A stretch of 64,000 nt of DNA from Chamaecrista fasciculata (GCA_003254925.1 QANZ01027344.1:157578-221577); one strand, 5' to 3'. Shown: positions 13,801 to 27,600, counted from the stretch's first letter. Program-made: numbers and translations. The notes: generated by a model from the sequence alone, not told the origin.

Positions 13801-15091
13801 TGATCGTTCTTGACATCTTATTTTGGTTTTAGGTGTTCTATAGCTGCCCACATTTTGGCAGCAAACTTGCAGATATGCCTTGGCGAATGGGCCTTGTGCT
13901 TCGCCCTGCTCCATCGGTTAGTGTAAAGTTACCTGATGTTATCCAATTGTTGATTTTGACTTTAACAGTTTATTGCCTCTTCTGATTATTGCTATATTTG
14001 AAAGATAGTTCTAGCATTTAACCTTAAAGTCTTATAGATAGGAGAGCTAAGAAGCGGGTCTCCAAGATTGACACAGCTTAATGATTTTATTCGTCAACTT
14101 CATAAGAAAGGGAAACTTGATGTTCTCAGCTTTTGCGAGGTAGTCAATGGTTGAGTTTTTCTAAGTAGTGCATCTACCTGTGTCTTTTTGTGAATATAAG
14201 TAGCCAATGACTGTTTTGCAGACCAAAGTAACTCCGATAGTTGAAGGTTATGGTGGATGGGCCTTTCGGGTGGAAATTGTACCAATTGAATCAGCATATC
14301 CTGGATTTGGTGAACTTGTTGTGAGTATATTGTGAAATCATATCTCGATTGACTAGAAATGGAGGGAAAACCCATTTTTGATTATATAAGTCGATCATTT
14401 AGATCTTATCTTAAAAAAGGATTAGACTAAACTAAAACTTTTTTGACATTTCATTATTTAGTTTTCTAATAAATATGTGTAATTTGAAAAAGAAAAAAAA
14501 TTAACATGTCTGAGTGTATTAATCATACTTGAGTGATTCTGACCGTCAGGGTTCATTGTGATCCATTTTCTTAAGCTGCTTGAAAGTTGAAAGACTGCTG
14601 GAAGTGATTCTTATCACCGTTCCCTGCATAGCTTCCTACTTTCAAGTTTAGTCATAGCAAATTAGCAATGTTTCTTTTGTGAGGGCTAACTTAAGCAAGG
14701 TTCTTTAAAAAATGTAAGAGCCATAAAGAAAAGTTTGTGTATAATCAATCATAATAGAAAGAGAGTATAACTTAAACTTATGATTGAAAGAATTTTTTTA
14801 AGTTATAATAAATATATAAACAACCTTAGGTTTCTTTTTCTTTTTTGTTATGGGTGGCATGCGCAGGCTGTTCTAGCCATGGCTTTGACTTGATGTTTTT
14901 ATTTTGTAATTGGGTTTGGCGAACATTTTTGGCTGTTAAGTGCTTTCATTTCTTTTATTCATCTTGGAACTTTGAAACAGGTTTTGGAGTCAACAGATCA
15001 TGTAAATTCGTGCAAACCAGAGAGTCCCTTCGACCCTTCTTACAAGGAGACATTAGAGTTCTTACGGAGATTAAAGGCTCACTATACCTGA
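7857..15091 (+). CDS. SERAC1-like: SERAC1-like alpha/beta-hydrolase with helical-repeat N-terminus
   Basis: Ten exons (7857-8570, 9406-10566, 10736-11875, 12199-12240, 12682-12758, 13640-13724, 13833-13916, 14038-14139, 14222-14320, 14981-15091) join in phase to 1204 aa. The N-terminus is Arg/Ser-rich without acidic residues, like a mitochondrial presequence, followed by one membrane segment (residues about 60-77) and a long helical region resembling ARM/HEAT repeats. The C-terminal hydrolase has the oxyanion motif VVFIHGLRGG (His947-Gly948) and nucleophile motif VTHSMGGL with Ser1045. FYSCPHFGS follows, and His1175 in TDHVNSCKP is a plausible catalytic His. Human SERAC1 has a very similar HSMGGL motif and acts in phosphatidylglycerol remodelling at mitochondria-ER contacts; the plant role is not established. 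The Ser1045 codon is split by intron 5. Confidence 0.88.
11941..12106 (+). mobile_element. Au-type SINE in intron 3 of the SERAC1-like gene
   Basis: The 166-bp body begins with a tRNA-derived head: A-box-like TGGCGCAGCGGTTTGG and B box GGTTCAAATCC at 11995-12005. It continues with the Au-SINE signature GAAACAGCCTCT and GGTAAGGTTGCGTACA and ends GGGCTGCCCTTGATA. It is bounded by a perfect 16-bp target duplication GATCTAATAGCTTTTG at 11925-11940 and 12107-12122. It lies in sense orientation 65 bp after exon 3 and about 90 bp before the 42-nt exon 4. The intact duplication implies a fairly recent insertion. Confidence 0.92.
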
Positions 15092-16260
15092 GATGTTTCT
15101 GATAGAGATAGAGTTGTAGTATTAATTACTTGTACAAGCGCTAGGAGGCTCAGATAGTCAGATTTGATAGCTGCTACTATCTGTACATTTAGGGAAGCTC
15201 GTAGATGTCAATGACAGCATGTGCATGATGCTGTAATTCTGATTGGCATGGAAAGCACAACATATTTCGTGTAAGCCTTCTATTAATTTGGCTTGCCAAA
15301 CATGTGTAATTTCCATTAGGCCATTTCTCACTCACTTTTTTATTTGGCAATTCAGTTTCCCCTCTGTTTCCTTTACTGGCTGAGAGGCTGTACATATAAT
15401 ATGAAACAAAATTATTAAATACAAGTCTAGTGAATAATACTATTCGTATATCCATTTTTCTTCTGCTGTCTTTGCATCTGCCTTCTTTTGTTCTTGTAAT
15501 TTAACAATAGGAGTTCGTAACCTCAGACAAGAGACTGTTATTTATCATAAGTATCTTGGAGCTTTTAGAATGTTGTATACATAAAACTTTCGCCATGCAA
15601 GATTAAATTACAAGAACTTATATTCGAATTTTTTTTATGAGGTTATTAACATAAAACTTTGCTCATGCTTGATAAAATTACTAGACCTTCCATTCTTGCA
15701 TATAAAAACGTGACATACCCAAGCGCAATACCTCCAATAACTTTTGAATATTTAAAGAATTATCTAATGTAAGCAAAGTAGAATATATGCAGTTATGCAC
15801 TTCACAAAAACGCATAATTGTCAGTTGTATAATAAAACACCTCACATAAAATTGTAACAATCTTGTGTATATTTTAGTTAACTTTTTTTTTTCTCTCTCA
15901 AAATCAAACTAAACATATGGAAATTCTTTATATATCTTTTTTATAAAGTTCATCATTAATGTTAGAAACAAGCGCTTACTACTAAGTTAAAAGCTATAGC
16001 TGTTAGCAAGGACGCAACTCTCAAGCGCCATGGTTCAATTATGACTTGGTCTTACACTTTGGCCTCCTCCATGAGACAATTAATACCACACTTTGGCTAA
16101 CAATTAAGAATAAGACATACAGTGATTTTGTTCTCGTTATTAGCTGCGTTGGTCTAAGTTTGTATGTTTTTTTTTCAACACTTTTGCAGGTGGGATGTGT
16201 TGCCTTGTCACTTTTTGGTGGGCCTTTGATGGAGCACGTTGGACTCTATTTTTTTTTAAA
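15092..16260. other. Intergenic 3' flank of SERAC1-like gene
   Basis: It contains the probable 3' UTR of the SERAC1-like gene in its first few hundred bases, then AT-rich spacer. A short imperfect direct repeat (ttaacataaaactttcgcc / ttaacataaaactttgctc types, near 15580 and 15646) is visible. No gene was recognised. Confidence 0.4.
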
Positions 16261-16750
16261 GGGTCATTTTGGTCCTAAATGTGTGTCTTAATATTCTTTT
16301 TGGTTCATTATGTTTTAAAATATTCAAATTGGTTCTAAATGTTGGCAAAATGATTCAATATGAGAGACCAATATGATCAAATTCAATAATTTGGGACCAA
16401 AATTAAATATTTTACCAACATTTAGAGCCAATTGGCTTATTTGACAAAAGTTGTCCATATTTCTCGAATGCCATGAAACGAGAAATATGAACAACATTGC
16501 TTATTTGACGCCATGAAACGAGAAGTCTACTTTTAGGACCGATTTTACCTTGTTTGTTAACTGCTCCAACTACATAGAGAAAGTATTCTTCGAGAACAAT
16601 ATGTAGCTCTAAAATCATCACGTTTGAACTTGAATCAAGTCATATTCAATAGTTAGGACCAAAATAAAACATTTAGGACCAATTTGAACATTTTGAAACA
16701 TAATGGACCAAAATGAATATTGAAGCATACATTTAGGACCAAAATGACCT
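16261..16750. mobile_element. Foldback MITE, about 490 bp
   Basis: The inverted termini of about 85 bp begin GGTCATTTTGGTCCTAAATG on both strands. The interior repeats the words 'gccatgaaacgagaa' twice. I could not define a clean target duplication. A segment resembling its right half recurs at about 48540-48665 next to a LINE fragment. Confidence 0.65.
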
Positions 16751-16799
16751 TTTCACCGAAAAACTAATAGCCCTTTTGTTTTTTCCTCTTTGCGGCTAA

Positions 16800-17960
16800 A
16801 ACGACTTAAGGGTCAGTTCGTTTGCGCTTATAATAAAATCTGCTCTGATTATAATCAGAGTATGATTATAATCAAAGTCGATTATTTGTGTATCGGTGTT
16901 TGGATGAAATTTGATTATTTGGTGTGAAATTATTGAAATGGGTATGTAATGATTGTGGTTGGTAGATAGAAGGGTAAGGAAATTGATAAATTGTATAGGG
17001 ATAGAAATGGAAGAAAAAGTTGGAAAAAGTAAGATGTGATTTGATTATAATAAAAGTGTGTTTGGATGTGATTGTTGCTCATAGAAAAATCAAATTATGT
17101 CACTGTTTGCCTTGGAAAACGTGAAAATATGATTATAATCATGTGCAACTTTGGAGGTGATTATTTTGTTTGGTCCACCGAATTCATTTTTGCCTACTAA
17201 ATGGTGGACCGAAAGGACTAAAGTGTAGCATTTGGCCCCGACATTCGGTGGACCACCGAAAAAAACGGTCCACCGTTTCGCACAAGATGAGAGAGAAGAT
17301 AAAAAAGTATTGGACCCGAAAAAATAATCAAATTTGTTATAATGTCTTTTGGGTCATGTTCTCCACTTCCTTCCTCATTAACTAAAAAGAAAAAACACTT
17401 CCTTCCTGCCTTCTTCCTCCGGTGCCATCCGTCACCCTCCATCGGAAACCCATTTTGCCTGTCTTATTCCTCCGCCGCCATCTGCCACGCTTTCCACCTG
17501 AAACCCATTTGGCCTTTGTCTTTGTCTTCACCTCCTCCGTCATAAATTGTACATTTCATCGTTTACGATCTAAAACTGGAAAATTTACAATCAAACACCT
17601 CAAGTGTAGTCATTCCTTCAAACCACTCAACAAACTAATATCCATCGACATATACCCACTTCCCTCACCCAAGATTGTGAAACTATCGCATGATCAGTGG
17701 CTTAAGCATACACAAAATCAATTTACCCAAAACCCACTCCTTCATCCTCCATTTTTCACAAATTCCCAAATTCACATTCGCCGAGGACGGTGGTCAAGGT
17801 GGAGGCTGCGATGGAGAGAGGGGAAGGAGAAGGAATCGGGGTTGTCGGCATTGAAGATCAAAATTGCAGTGGCGAGAAAGAGAGAGGAGAGAGAGAAGAG
17901 AATGGCTAAAATTACAATTTGATTCCTAAATAACTTGGGCAAAATAACATTTTAGCCCAA
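16800..17960. repeat. Probable decayed transposon-derived region
   Basis: The left part is dense in the palindromic word GATTATAATC (16850-17150). The middle has self-complementary 'ggtggaccgaa / ttcggtggaccacc' words (17200-17270), and the right part is CT/CA-rich. An open frame at 17422-17922 has no recognisable domain and biased composition. The boundaries and class are unresolved. Confidence 0.35.
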
Positions 17961-18123
17961 GACAATAATAAGTATTTACAACATGGCCCCTCATTCAGAT
18001 AAATGACCATTTTGCCCTTGTGATGGGTGATTGATTGTATTAGAGTATANGAATAGTAAATTTTCTCTTATTTTTAATTTCATAGACTATAGTTTTAAAC
18101 ATGAACCACCAGAAAGGAGTGGA

Positions 18124-18124
18124 G

Positions 18125-18154
<30 letters not shown>
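18124..18154. repeat. (TA)n microsatellite before HO2
   Basis: About 15 uninterrupted TA units lie about 70 bp upstream of the HO2 start codon, in the promoter or leader. One undetermined base is at 18050. Length polymorphism is likely. Confidence 0.9.
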
Positions 18155-18156
<2 letters not shown>

Positions 18157-18221
18157 TTTTCTTCTCCTACTGACACAATCGGATTGACCGGTAAAACGCA
18201 TAATCGGCGATTTCTACAGCG

Positions 18222-20381
18222 ATGTTGTTCACGGCGAAACTCGTGCATGAACCTCTTCTACCTCTGCCATTCTCATCATCAAACTCTGTACGATTCAAAC
18301 CCTCCACAATTTCAACTAGCAAGATAATGACGAACTTTCATTCCTCAATTATCTGCTGCTCCGATTCCATCACTTCAAAGGCTACTTCTACTCCGTCGCC
18401 ACCGGTTGCGCCGACCACCGCACCTCCGGTTCTGAAGAAGAGAAAGAGATACCGAAAACTTTACCCTGGAGAGAGTACAGGAATCACCGAAGAGATGAGA
18501 TTCGTTGCCATGAGACTCCGTAACGCTAATAGCAAGAAATTCTCTGACGATGAGAAGAACGTCGACGATGCTGACCATAGCAATAGCTTAGAAGCATCAA
18601 ATGAAGATGAAAATCGAAGCGAAGATTACACGTGGCAGCCTAGCTTGGAGGGATTCGTCAAGTACTTGGTTGATAGCAAGCTCGTTTTCAACACTATCGA
18701 ACGCATTGTGGACGAATCCGGGGACGTTTCTTGTAAGTTGTTTCCTTCAGAGTTTCAACTTTGTGATTTCTTCAGCGTAGTTGTATCTTTACCTCACTTG
18801 TTCAGAATTTTTCTATGCTGTGTGTGTAGTTGTCATTTCGGCCTCTTTTTTTTTTTTTCGAGTAAACTTAATATAGAAAGGAAAGCAGAGTTGTAGATTT
18901 TCTATCATTTGAAACTCAATGGCATATCGGACTCGGACTCTTAAATTATGGAATTGAAAATAATTCATATGAAATAATTTACAAATTTTGCAAAAAATTA
19001 TAGGATTATCAGCTTGTGGTATGATTCCGAGCAAACTTCATACAAGGACTCTGAGACAAATCTTGTTCATTATTTCAGTTTATAGATCAAACACTAAAGT
19101 GAAGTTAAATTTAAGTGTGAAATTAGTTAATTACTACTCTAGGTACACACCATAATGGTAGCATGCGATAGTCTGTTTGAAGGAACAATGTGGCTGAACA
19201 ATTCTCTCTATTAGTCTCTTAGATGTGTTTCTAAACCTTATGGAAATGTCAGATGCCTACTTCAGGAAAAACGGGTTGGAACGATCGGAGGGCCTTTCAA
19301 AAGATCTGGAATGGTTTAGCCAACAAGGACACATGGTTCCCGAACCCAGCTCTCCAGGACTTTCATATGCCAAATATTTGGAGGAACTTGCTGAGAGTAG
19401 TGCCCCATTGTTTCTCTCCCATTTGTACAATATATATTTTTCACATATAGCTGGTGGTCAAGTGATAGCGAGGAAGGTTTGTATAAGACTTTTCCTGTTT
19501 TCCCACTTTCATCCATTTGACTGTTTATAGAGTTTAGCTAGTCAATGTATGTCATTTGTTGCGAATCTATGAGCTTCTGCATGTGGTCTTTGAAGAAGTT
19601 TATGTCTGACCAAGCCACAGCTTATATACGATATGCATAAAATTATTAACTAACTTCTCACTCATTTAAGAGAAAGTCAGAAACTGGATATCAAGAGTAT
19701 CAGGTAGATACTTGATTATTCAATTCATGTTAAGGGATGACCCATAAAAAGAGACGTTGATGAAATGCCATACTAGGTATTTATTAGCATATAGTGCAGA
19801 GAGGTCCCAGTATAGCTTCACTTAGCTTAAAATGAAGCTCCATGGCTGCTTTAACTCTCTAAATACTGGGATATGTTAAATTTAATTTTAAAACAATTCC
19901 AGTATCTGTAGAACAAACTATGGAGATTAGTGGGAATAGACCCTTAAAAGATATCATAACATAAGCAGAATGTGGATGTTCTTCATGCACGAATACAATC
20001 ATGTACAAGTGAATGTATATTTGGATTACCTGTTATCATATTTTCTATTTAGCATTCTGGAATTTCTGTTGCTTTTAGGTTTCTGAAAATCTCCTGGAAG
20101 GGAAGGAGCTGGAATTTTACAGATGGGAAGGAGACGTATCAGAATTGCTGAAAGGTGTCCGTGAGAAGATCAATATGCTTGGAGAGGTTGATTTTCAAGA
20201 TTCAAGAATTCTTTTAATGTGGCTTTTGGCATTGTTTGGATGCTGTCATTCTTACTTTTTTTATTTTTCTTGGTTCTGGTTGTTGCAGCATTGGACTCGA
20301 GATGAAAAAAACAGGTGCTTGAAAGAAGCAACAAAGTCATTCAGGTTTTTGGGGCAGATTGTTCGTTTGATCATCTTATGA
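18222..20381 (+). CDS. HO2: Heme oxygenase 2-type protein, plastidic, probably not a catalytic heme oxygenase
   Basis: Four exons (18222-18732, 19253-19476, 20079-20186, 20289-20381) join in phase to 311 aa. Residues 1 to about 55 are Ser/Thr-rich with few acids, a typical chloroplast transit peptide. The fold is that of plant heme oxygenases: KRYRKLYPGES, EEMRFVAMRL, VKYLVDSKLVF, LEWFSQQG, YAKYLEELA, SHLYNIYFSHIAGGQVIARK and a C-terminal LGQIVRLIIL. HO1-type enzymes have His as haem-iron ligand after VAMRL; here it is Arg100, as in the HO2 subfamily. An acidic insert (residues about 107-133) follows, also an HO2 trait. Arabidopsis HO2 is reported to bind protoporphyrin IX and lack heme oxygenase activity, so a modulatory role in tetrapyrrole metabolism or phytochrome signalling is inferred. 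It is on the same strand as UROS downstream. Confidence 0.95.
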
Positions 20382-21600
20382 ACAGAATTCTGATTCATGA
20401 ATTAACAGCACTGACTTTTCTACAGTGAGGTCTCTAGAAATTCCTTTTATTCTCGTAGCTGGTGCTTCTAATTGGCGGGGTTGTGATGGGTTAAGAGTCA
20501 CCAAATGCCACAGTCCCTCACTTCTTGGATCTTGATTTACTAGATTCAATTTAGTCATTTATGTTTTATTTCAATCAATTTTGTCTTTATACTTTGTAAA
20601 TGATTCAATTTTATCTTATATGTAATACTGATAAAATCATTAACATAAAAATCTGATGTGTACTGTGTTAGGAATGTTTCACTCTGAAAATAATTTCTTG
20701 ATCTACCTTTACACACACTCGTCAATACAATATCCAATAGCATGAGCTACTTTCTCAACTCAGATTTGGTGACAATGGCGCCTATTTATCTTTCTATTTC
20801 TCCATTAAGATAGATGGTTAAGGAGGTGTGGGTTTGTTCACTGCTACACAGAACAACTTGCTCCACTCGTGGCAAAATTTTGCATACAAACTGTTTTTCA
20901 AATAGCAATTTGCTGTATCCTAACAATTAAAAACGAAAGTGTTGCAAGTATGGAGTGACTTGCAAATATTTTGAATACAAGTTGCTTGCAGCATGTCTAA
21001 CTAAGAGATGAGGCAAGATTTCAAACTAGTGAAATACTTACGAAACATGGACACAGACACATCGACACGTTAAATTTTTAAAATTACATTATACGATACG
21101 GTATATATTTAATAAATAATATCTATTCATAATATATGTGATATGTGTTATTATTTTATATTGTTTATTATGTAAGTCACCAAAAATTAATTTTATATTA
21201 TGAAACTTATGAATATGTGTTGTATGGGTGTTGGATACGGACACCTATCATAGTGAAATACTGAATACTAACATGCGATCTAATGTAGTAAATGCTCTTT
21301 GACCATTTGAAAAGAGCTCTCAATAATTTCCCATCCTTCTTCACAAAAGCATGAATAATTTGAGTGCACAAACTTTTCATAAAAAGTCTCATCCCATGGC
21401 AAAATGTGAGCTATACACGTATTTTCTTGTTAAAGAAAACTCCTAATAATTTCTCATCCCATGGCAAAAAAACCTTTTCCTTTTTACTTTTTGGCGAAAG
21501 CTATACTAAGTGAGGGCTGATTGCAATCAATCAAAGTTCAAATTGCCTTACGTTTAAGGCCTTGAGCGTGGATGGAGAAGAAGATCAATGCAGAGAGGCA
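20382..21600. other. Intergenic between convergent HO2 and phosphoesterase genes
   Basis: It holds the 3' flanks of two convergent genes. The second copy of the dispersed 'gacacgg' repeat lies at 21035-21250. A near-duplicate phrase 'aatttctcatcccatggcaaaa' occurs twice (about 21390 and 21450). No gene was recognised. Confidence 0.4.
21035..21250. repeat. Dispersed 'gacacgg' repeat, copy 2
   Basis: It starts GAAACATGGACACAGACACA, with CGACACGTTAAATTTTTAAA following, and ends GTTGGATACGGACACC. It matches copy 1 (3001-3225) in inverse orientation and the decayed copy near 41955. Confidence 0.5.
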
Positions 21601-24600
21601 TTAAGAAGATGGTGTTCCACTATCATTCTTATCTGTTCGTTCAATAACGAATTGGTCAATCAATTTAACAGTCTGGACTGGGTCTTGCTGTGCTGTAGCT
21701 GCCTTCCATTGACTAGGAAACCTTCTCAAATGGCTCAACTCCTCTTCTTGTTTTGGCTCTGTGTCCCAATCAGGGTCTAGTTTCCACTCCTTAGGAACCT
21801 GCACATCATCAATATGTTAACTAATCAAATCCCAACTTTATAAACAAAAATGATAGTTGAAATTGACACAATCTTTCTCAAACGTATGAAGGAGAGTAAG
21901 ACCAGTCAAGCAAACTGCCTGGCATCAGAAACTATCATGGTATTCATCCAGTAAGCTGTAACTCCTAGACTTCATCAAGGAATTTAAGTACAGAAACTAT
22001 ACTTTTATGGCTGATGGAAATCATGGCCTGACTTATCCTAAATGGGTTTGGAATAATACCTATGTTAAAAATAAATGTGAAATGAGAATGTAGAAATATG
22101 AAACATGAATCTTATTGAGCTAAAGGGACGAGTTAAACTTCCCATATAAAACAGGAATTCAGTGAATGACTAATTTTTTATTTTTTTTAAAAAATAACCT
22201 TATCAACTGCCAGAGTGAAAACTTCAAGGTCGCCATCAGAATTGATGTGAAATCGCGTGAATGACTTGTAATTAGCTATTCGGAGAGAAGAGAAGGCTTC
22301 ATCAAAGTGGATGTGAAGCCAGTTGATACAAATGTACAAGTAGCTTCCGAATACAAGGGAGACAACTGGGGTTGATAACACCCAAAAATAGAGGAAGACA
22401 GAGGCATAATAGATCACAGCACCCCCACGGGACAGAGACTCCATTCCATTCTTACAAATATGGTTTCTTGTGACAGCCATGACCTGAGAAATTCCTCTTC
22501 ATGAATATGTAAACAGTAATGACTAATGAGATAAGAACAATCGGGTCTAAGAAAGATAAAATTTCCTTACTTCTGGAACATCAAATGCTGACATCAAATA
22601 TTTGATACATGCTGGATAAAGCCCAAATGTCCATTGCTCTATACGAGCTCGAAGGCCTGTTGGGTCTGGAAAGTGCATACTTTCCATTGATTGATACCAC
22701 TGATATAAAGTGTGGTAGCCTGGATGACACCAAAAAGTCCTTAGCATCATAATCCAAAATATAATTGCACACCCACGACTCTACTTTATTATATAGACCG
22801 TCAAAATTATTTTTCATATTTGTTGCTCTAAATTCATCGGCTTAGAGTCAGAACAGGGCTGTGGGAAATTCATCGAGCTTCCAACATTAATGGAGGATAA
22901 CAAGCTCAACGGAAAATGTTATCAAGTTACTACATACACGCGCTCAGACACATGTTAATATGTAAAACATTGGAATTATCTTTTATAAATTTACTCATTT
23001 GCGGGCTAATGTGCACAAAAAAAAAAGAAGCTTTATAATTAATATATGAATGAATTAACATTTATAATGTGCCAAACAGCAAAAGATAGCACACAATAGA
23101 CGACAAAGAATCTGTTGTCATCTTCGTACTGCAGAAGATTCTACCAAAGCAAATTACTCAACAGGAAACAGAAAGCTAACCTGAAGTTGCCAGTAATTTA
23201 TGTCTGATACATGTTTCAACACCTAGTTCCATTAGTAACATAAGAATCAGCGCTGCAGTGAGGTGAGCACTAACATGAAGAACTCCAATGATTACTCGCT
23301 TCTTCCATGGCACTTTGGTTGGAACAAAAGAATGCGCTGCAATTAGCAAAAATATAGCTCCAACTAGTGACACATAAGAGCGCTCCAAGATGTACATAAA
23401 TCCATTCCGTACAGTGCCAAAGAAACTCTTCAATTGACTAGTAAATGAATCATCTTGTAGGATGTGATCGAGGTCACACTATAAAACAAGTAAAAGGAAA
23501 CAGCGACATCTTAGTGTTGTATAATATCACTTATTCAACTTGTCAGATAAGCAATATACTTCTATTTAAAATCTACTAGACAGAAGAGTAAAGAGCAAGA
23601 AAGAAACGACTCAAAATCCACAATGTTAATTGAGAGCAAGTGCAATATATCTCAAAATAATGAAGAACCGGAGAAACTCACTTGAGGAAACATCGAAAAG
23701 ACCAGAGCAAAATATATTATCCCACCAATAAAATCAAATTGCCAGTTCTTCTTACGAAATTTTAGTATATTTCCTAATGCAATCTGCATCGAATAAAATA
23801 TGCTATAAAATCATGAGATACTATAGAATACAGATAAACAACATAAACTTGGTACCTGGGAATAAGAGAGAGAAAATTACGCACAAATATTAAGAATTAA
23901 CATCCACACTTACCCTGCTTGAATCTCTAAAGGAAGGATATGCAGCTTTGCATTCATAGGAAACCCCACCAAGTTCTTTAAATTTACTGAAAACATGAGT
24001 TGGATGTAAAAATGCTCCACCACAACCATTGACGAGAAGATGGTGAATATGGACTGGCCCATCTGATTTTGCATAAGAATGACGTAAGTAATGATGCAAG
24101 TCCCCAGCCATTCGAAGCTTACATCTTCCCCTTAAATAATCGTGAATCAAGTGTGAAACATTCTTCCCAGAAACACTATTCCAGTACCAATCAAGAAGCC
24201 AACTAGGTTCATGTGTCATAATGATCACAGAGTCATCCTCTTGAACCTTAATAAACAAGACCACATTAAGGCGTATACTCAACCAGCAGAATAGAACAAC
24301 GAGGTGAACAGTAAATACACACACAAACACACCCATGAACATATATGTTGATGTGTCATAACGATCACAGAGTCATCCTCTTGAACCGTAATAAAACAAT
24401 ATCACATTAAGGCGTATTCTCAACCAGCAGATTAGTCAAACAATGAGGTAAAAAGTAAATACACACAAACACACCATGAACAAAGAATGTTCTATAATTA
24501 TTGACATCAAATATATATATATTGTTATATTTTTGGGAACAATTCCAGATTATTTTTCTGTTGTATTGTTTTTAGTTAAGCTTTTTAGTTTAGGTGTCCA

Positions 24601-27600
24601 AGCTGGGTTTGTAGAAAATCCAGCATGGCATTCTTCAGTGGCAATTTCAGTTTTAAGGAATAATTGTCAATCTATTATTCTGTCAAGTTTTGCCTCATTT
24701 CTGTTGTACTTTACTAACTGATCAGTTAGTTAGTTAGATTTCTGTTAGGTGCAGTTTGTTACGCACTTAGTTTCTAATTAGGTTTTTCTATATATAGCTG
24801 ATTGCTTCTCAGCACATCAGAATGTAGTATTCAGTCCATTAATTGGTGGAATAAAAATCAGAATTTATTCCCCTCAAATCTGTCTCTCTTTTCTCTTCTT
24901 GTTTTCTCATCCCTCTTCTCTATATTCTCTGTTTTTGGTGTTCTTGCTGCCCAGTCCAAGAAACCTACGTTTTTGTGTTTCTTTTATGTCCTAAGGGTTC
25001 CTAAACTCTATATATATATATATATATATATATATCCAATCTCAGTGGAAAAAGTCATTTATTGTACCAAAGGTCAGAGGTGTTCGTACGCAAGATCATA
25101 ACTGGAAAAGAAAAAATAAAACACCAAGGTAGGATGACTAAGGAGAATATGAATAATGGATTTAATAATAAACATAGCAAAACAAACTTCATTAGTATAC
25201 TAGATACTCCAAGTCTATAAACATGACAACAAAGCACAAGTGAATTCCAAGGCGTTTGGCCGTTTGGGACACATGCATGAATAAGTCATATATCATCCTA
25301 TATATAATGCGAAACAAAGAATATTAGGACCGGACCCGGGGATGGGTGGCGCGTTGGAGGTACACTAAAAAGCAACTAGGCAATACTAATTCCTAGCTTA
25401 TTTTCATATTCATGATATTTAATTGTTTAGTATCAAACATCACTCACGTCAAGGGGGTCAGGTCTATATATGTCCATATAATTGAAGTTTTCCTATAATA
25501 ATGATTTTACGCGAGAGAGGTAGTCATTTAAAATAGTCGTCAGTCGTCACTTCTACAAGGATGCTGAGCATAATATCAAGTCCCAATGCATTAATACTTA
25601 AACACTTTGATGCCCATGCATGCATGCCTGAAACAAAAGCACGAATGCAATATCAAAGGTGGAACAGATGATTTTCTTACACAATTCATGCAATTGCGTG
25701 CTATTTGACATTAGTATAAACAAATAGTTAACTTTCTTTTTGGTATAGAAACAAATAGTTACTTGAAGAACATAGCAGCAAGCACAAATAACATAGTTAG
25801 TGAGTGATCACTAGAACATCAATACGTATAACAAGACTAAGCTCAAAAATTGCAAGAAGAATTGAAATGATCAACACCTTAAAACACAATTTCTTGAATA
25901 AAAGATTTGCAATGAAACATTCATGTTCTCAATAGACCAAAAATATGAAGAGAACATGGAGGATACCTTATCCTTTACCAGATCTGAGAAGAATTTGAAT
26001 TGATATGCATCAATATCACCATGGAGTGCTAGATCAAGTCCAAAAATCCACCATCTTTTCGGAAGTTGTAAAGCAAAATAACTCTTCTTCTGTGGCATGA
26101 ACCAACCACCTAACCAACTTTTATGACATATATATCTCATGAAGGTATGAAGTCCATCAAACCAGTCTGTGAAGCCAAAAAATAAATATTACCGCATGTT
26201 GGCATCAGTTATATAAAAAGAATTTTAGACATATGAAAAAGAGGAGTATAATGACCAAATGAAATATAGGAATTCAATAAATAATTGCATTAGATACAAA
26301 AAGAAACAATTATGATTTATTCCATGAACTCCTGAAAAAGAAGATACAATTCGAAGCATCTCAAGTCCAAATATAAAACTAACCATGGTTTCCAGGAATT
26401 ATAAAACACTGAGGTCCATTGTACTGCTTCAGTGTTTTCCCAAAAGGTACCTCGGGTTTGTTTACAACTATCTGTTCTGCTTTATACCATGGAGGAGGTT
26501 GGAGAGCATACTCAAAAGGAATGAAAAGACGCCTTTCATATGTAAATGCTGACGGGTTAGGATATCTAAATCAGCACAAAACAGAAGTCAGATAGTCAGC
26601 AGATCATTAAAAAGAAGTTCCTTTAGGTAGAGAAGGCATAGAACTCAACCCATGCCTTAAATCACAGGCAATCAAGATTAGGACATCATTTAAAATCAGA
26701 ATACTCTAGAACCAAGATGACACATCTGATTGAGGAAAATACCAAGTTACAGAGACATTCAAAGAGAAGGTAGCAATGAATTTTGCAAGTTCAATATCAT
26801 GGTCCTATAATTGAGCCTTGTGATAAATTTCACTAGCCTAACCACATCCATTGAATTCAGTAATCAGTACTTTTGAGGATATTTTTTGTTTCACTTTTAG
26901 AACTTTTTAAATTTAGCTTTTATGTATTTTCAGAAACTGATAAGACTCCAGTTCGAGATTGAGACACCCATTATTCACTGCTTGTTAGACCAAAAAATAA
27001 AAAACCTGTTCACTGCTTGGATTTAGACCTTCAATATTCGAAGTTAAAGGTCCGACAGATTGTTTCTTAATCAAGCACCACCATACGAATGGTGCCAACT
27101 TACTGTTGCCAGGATGCTTACCGATAACAAGTGGACTTATGTCATATAATAATTACCAACAGTTCGACACAACGAATCAAAGTTGCCAACTTACGCGAGA
27201 TCGCCTCCAATAAGTAGCAAATTTCCACGTGGTAAGGTGTACACAGAATCACCTTTCGCTAGACGAATGAAAGGCTGAGCAAGTAGTCGCGCAACAGTAT
27301 AAGATGAGTTCCCACCATCACCGGTATCAGCCATAAAGTCAAACCAAAAATCATCCTTTTCACTGAAATGATCATAAAGAAGATCACCTTTTTGATTTTT
27401 ATCATTAGCCCTGCTCATTGCCGCCTGTTGATGAAAGTAGGATTTGTTACGTCCTGACATACATGCAAATAAAGAAGTAATCTCATAACAAGGTTACATT
27501 AGGAATGAACGGACACAAATCACACTTTTCGTATTTGAGAATAACAGATGAGCAACCACAAAGATAAAGACATAAGAAGCATATTGTTGTCATTTCCACC

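Noticed and set aside
17422..17922. 166-aa frame
   Set aside because: Biased composition, no recognisable domain, and it lies in a transposon-like region with no splice or promoter context.
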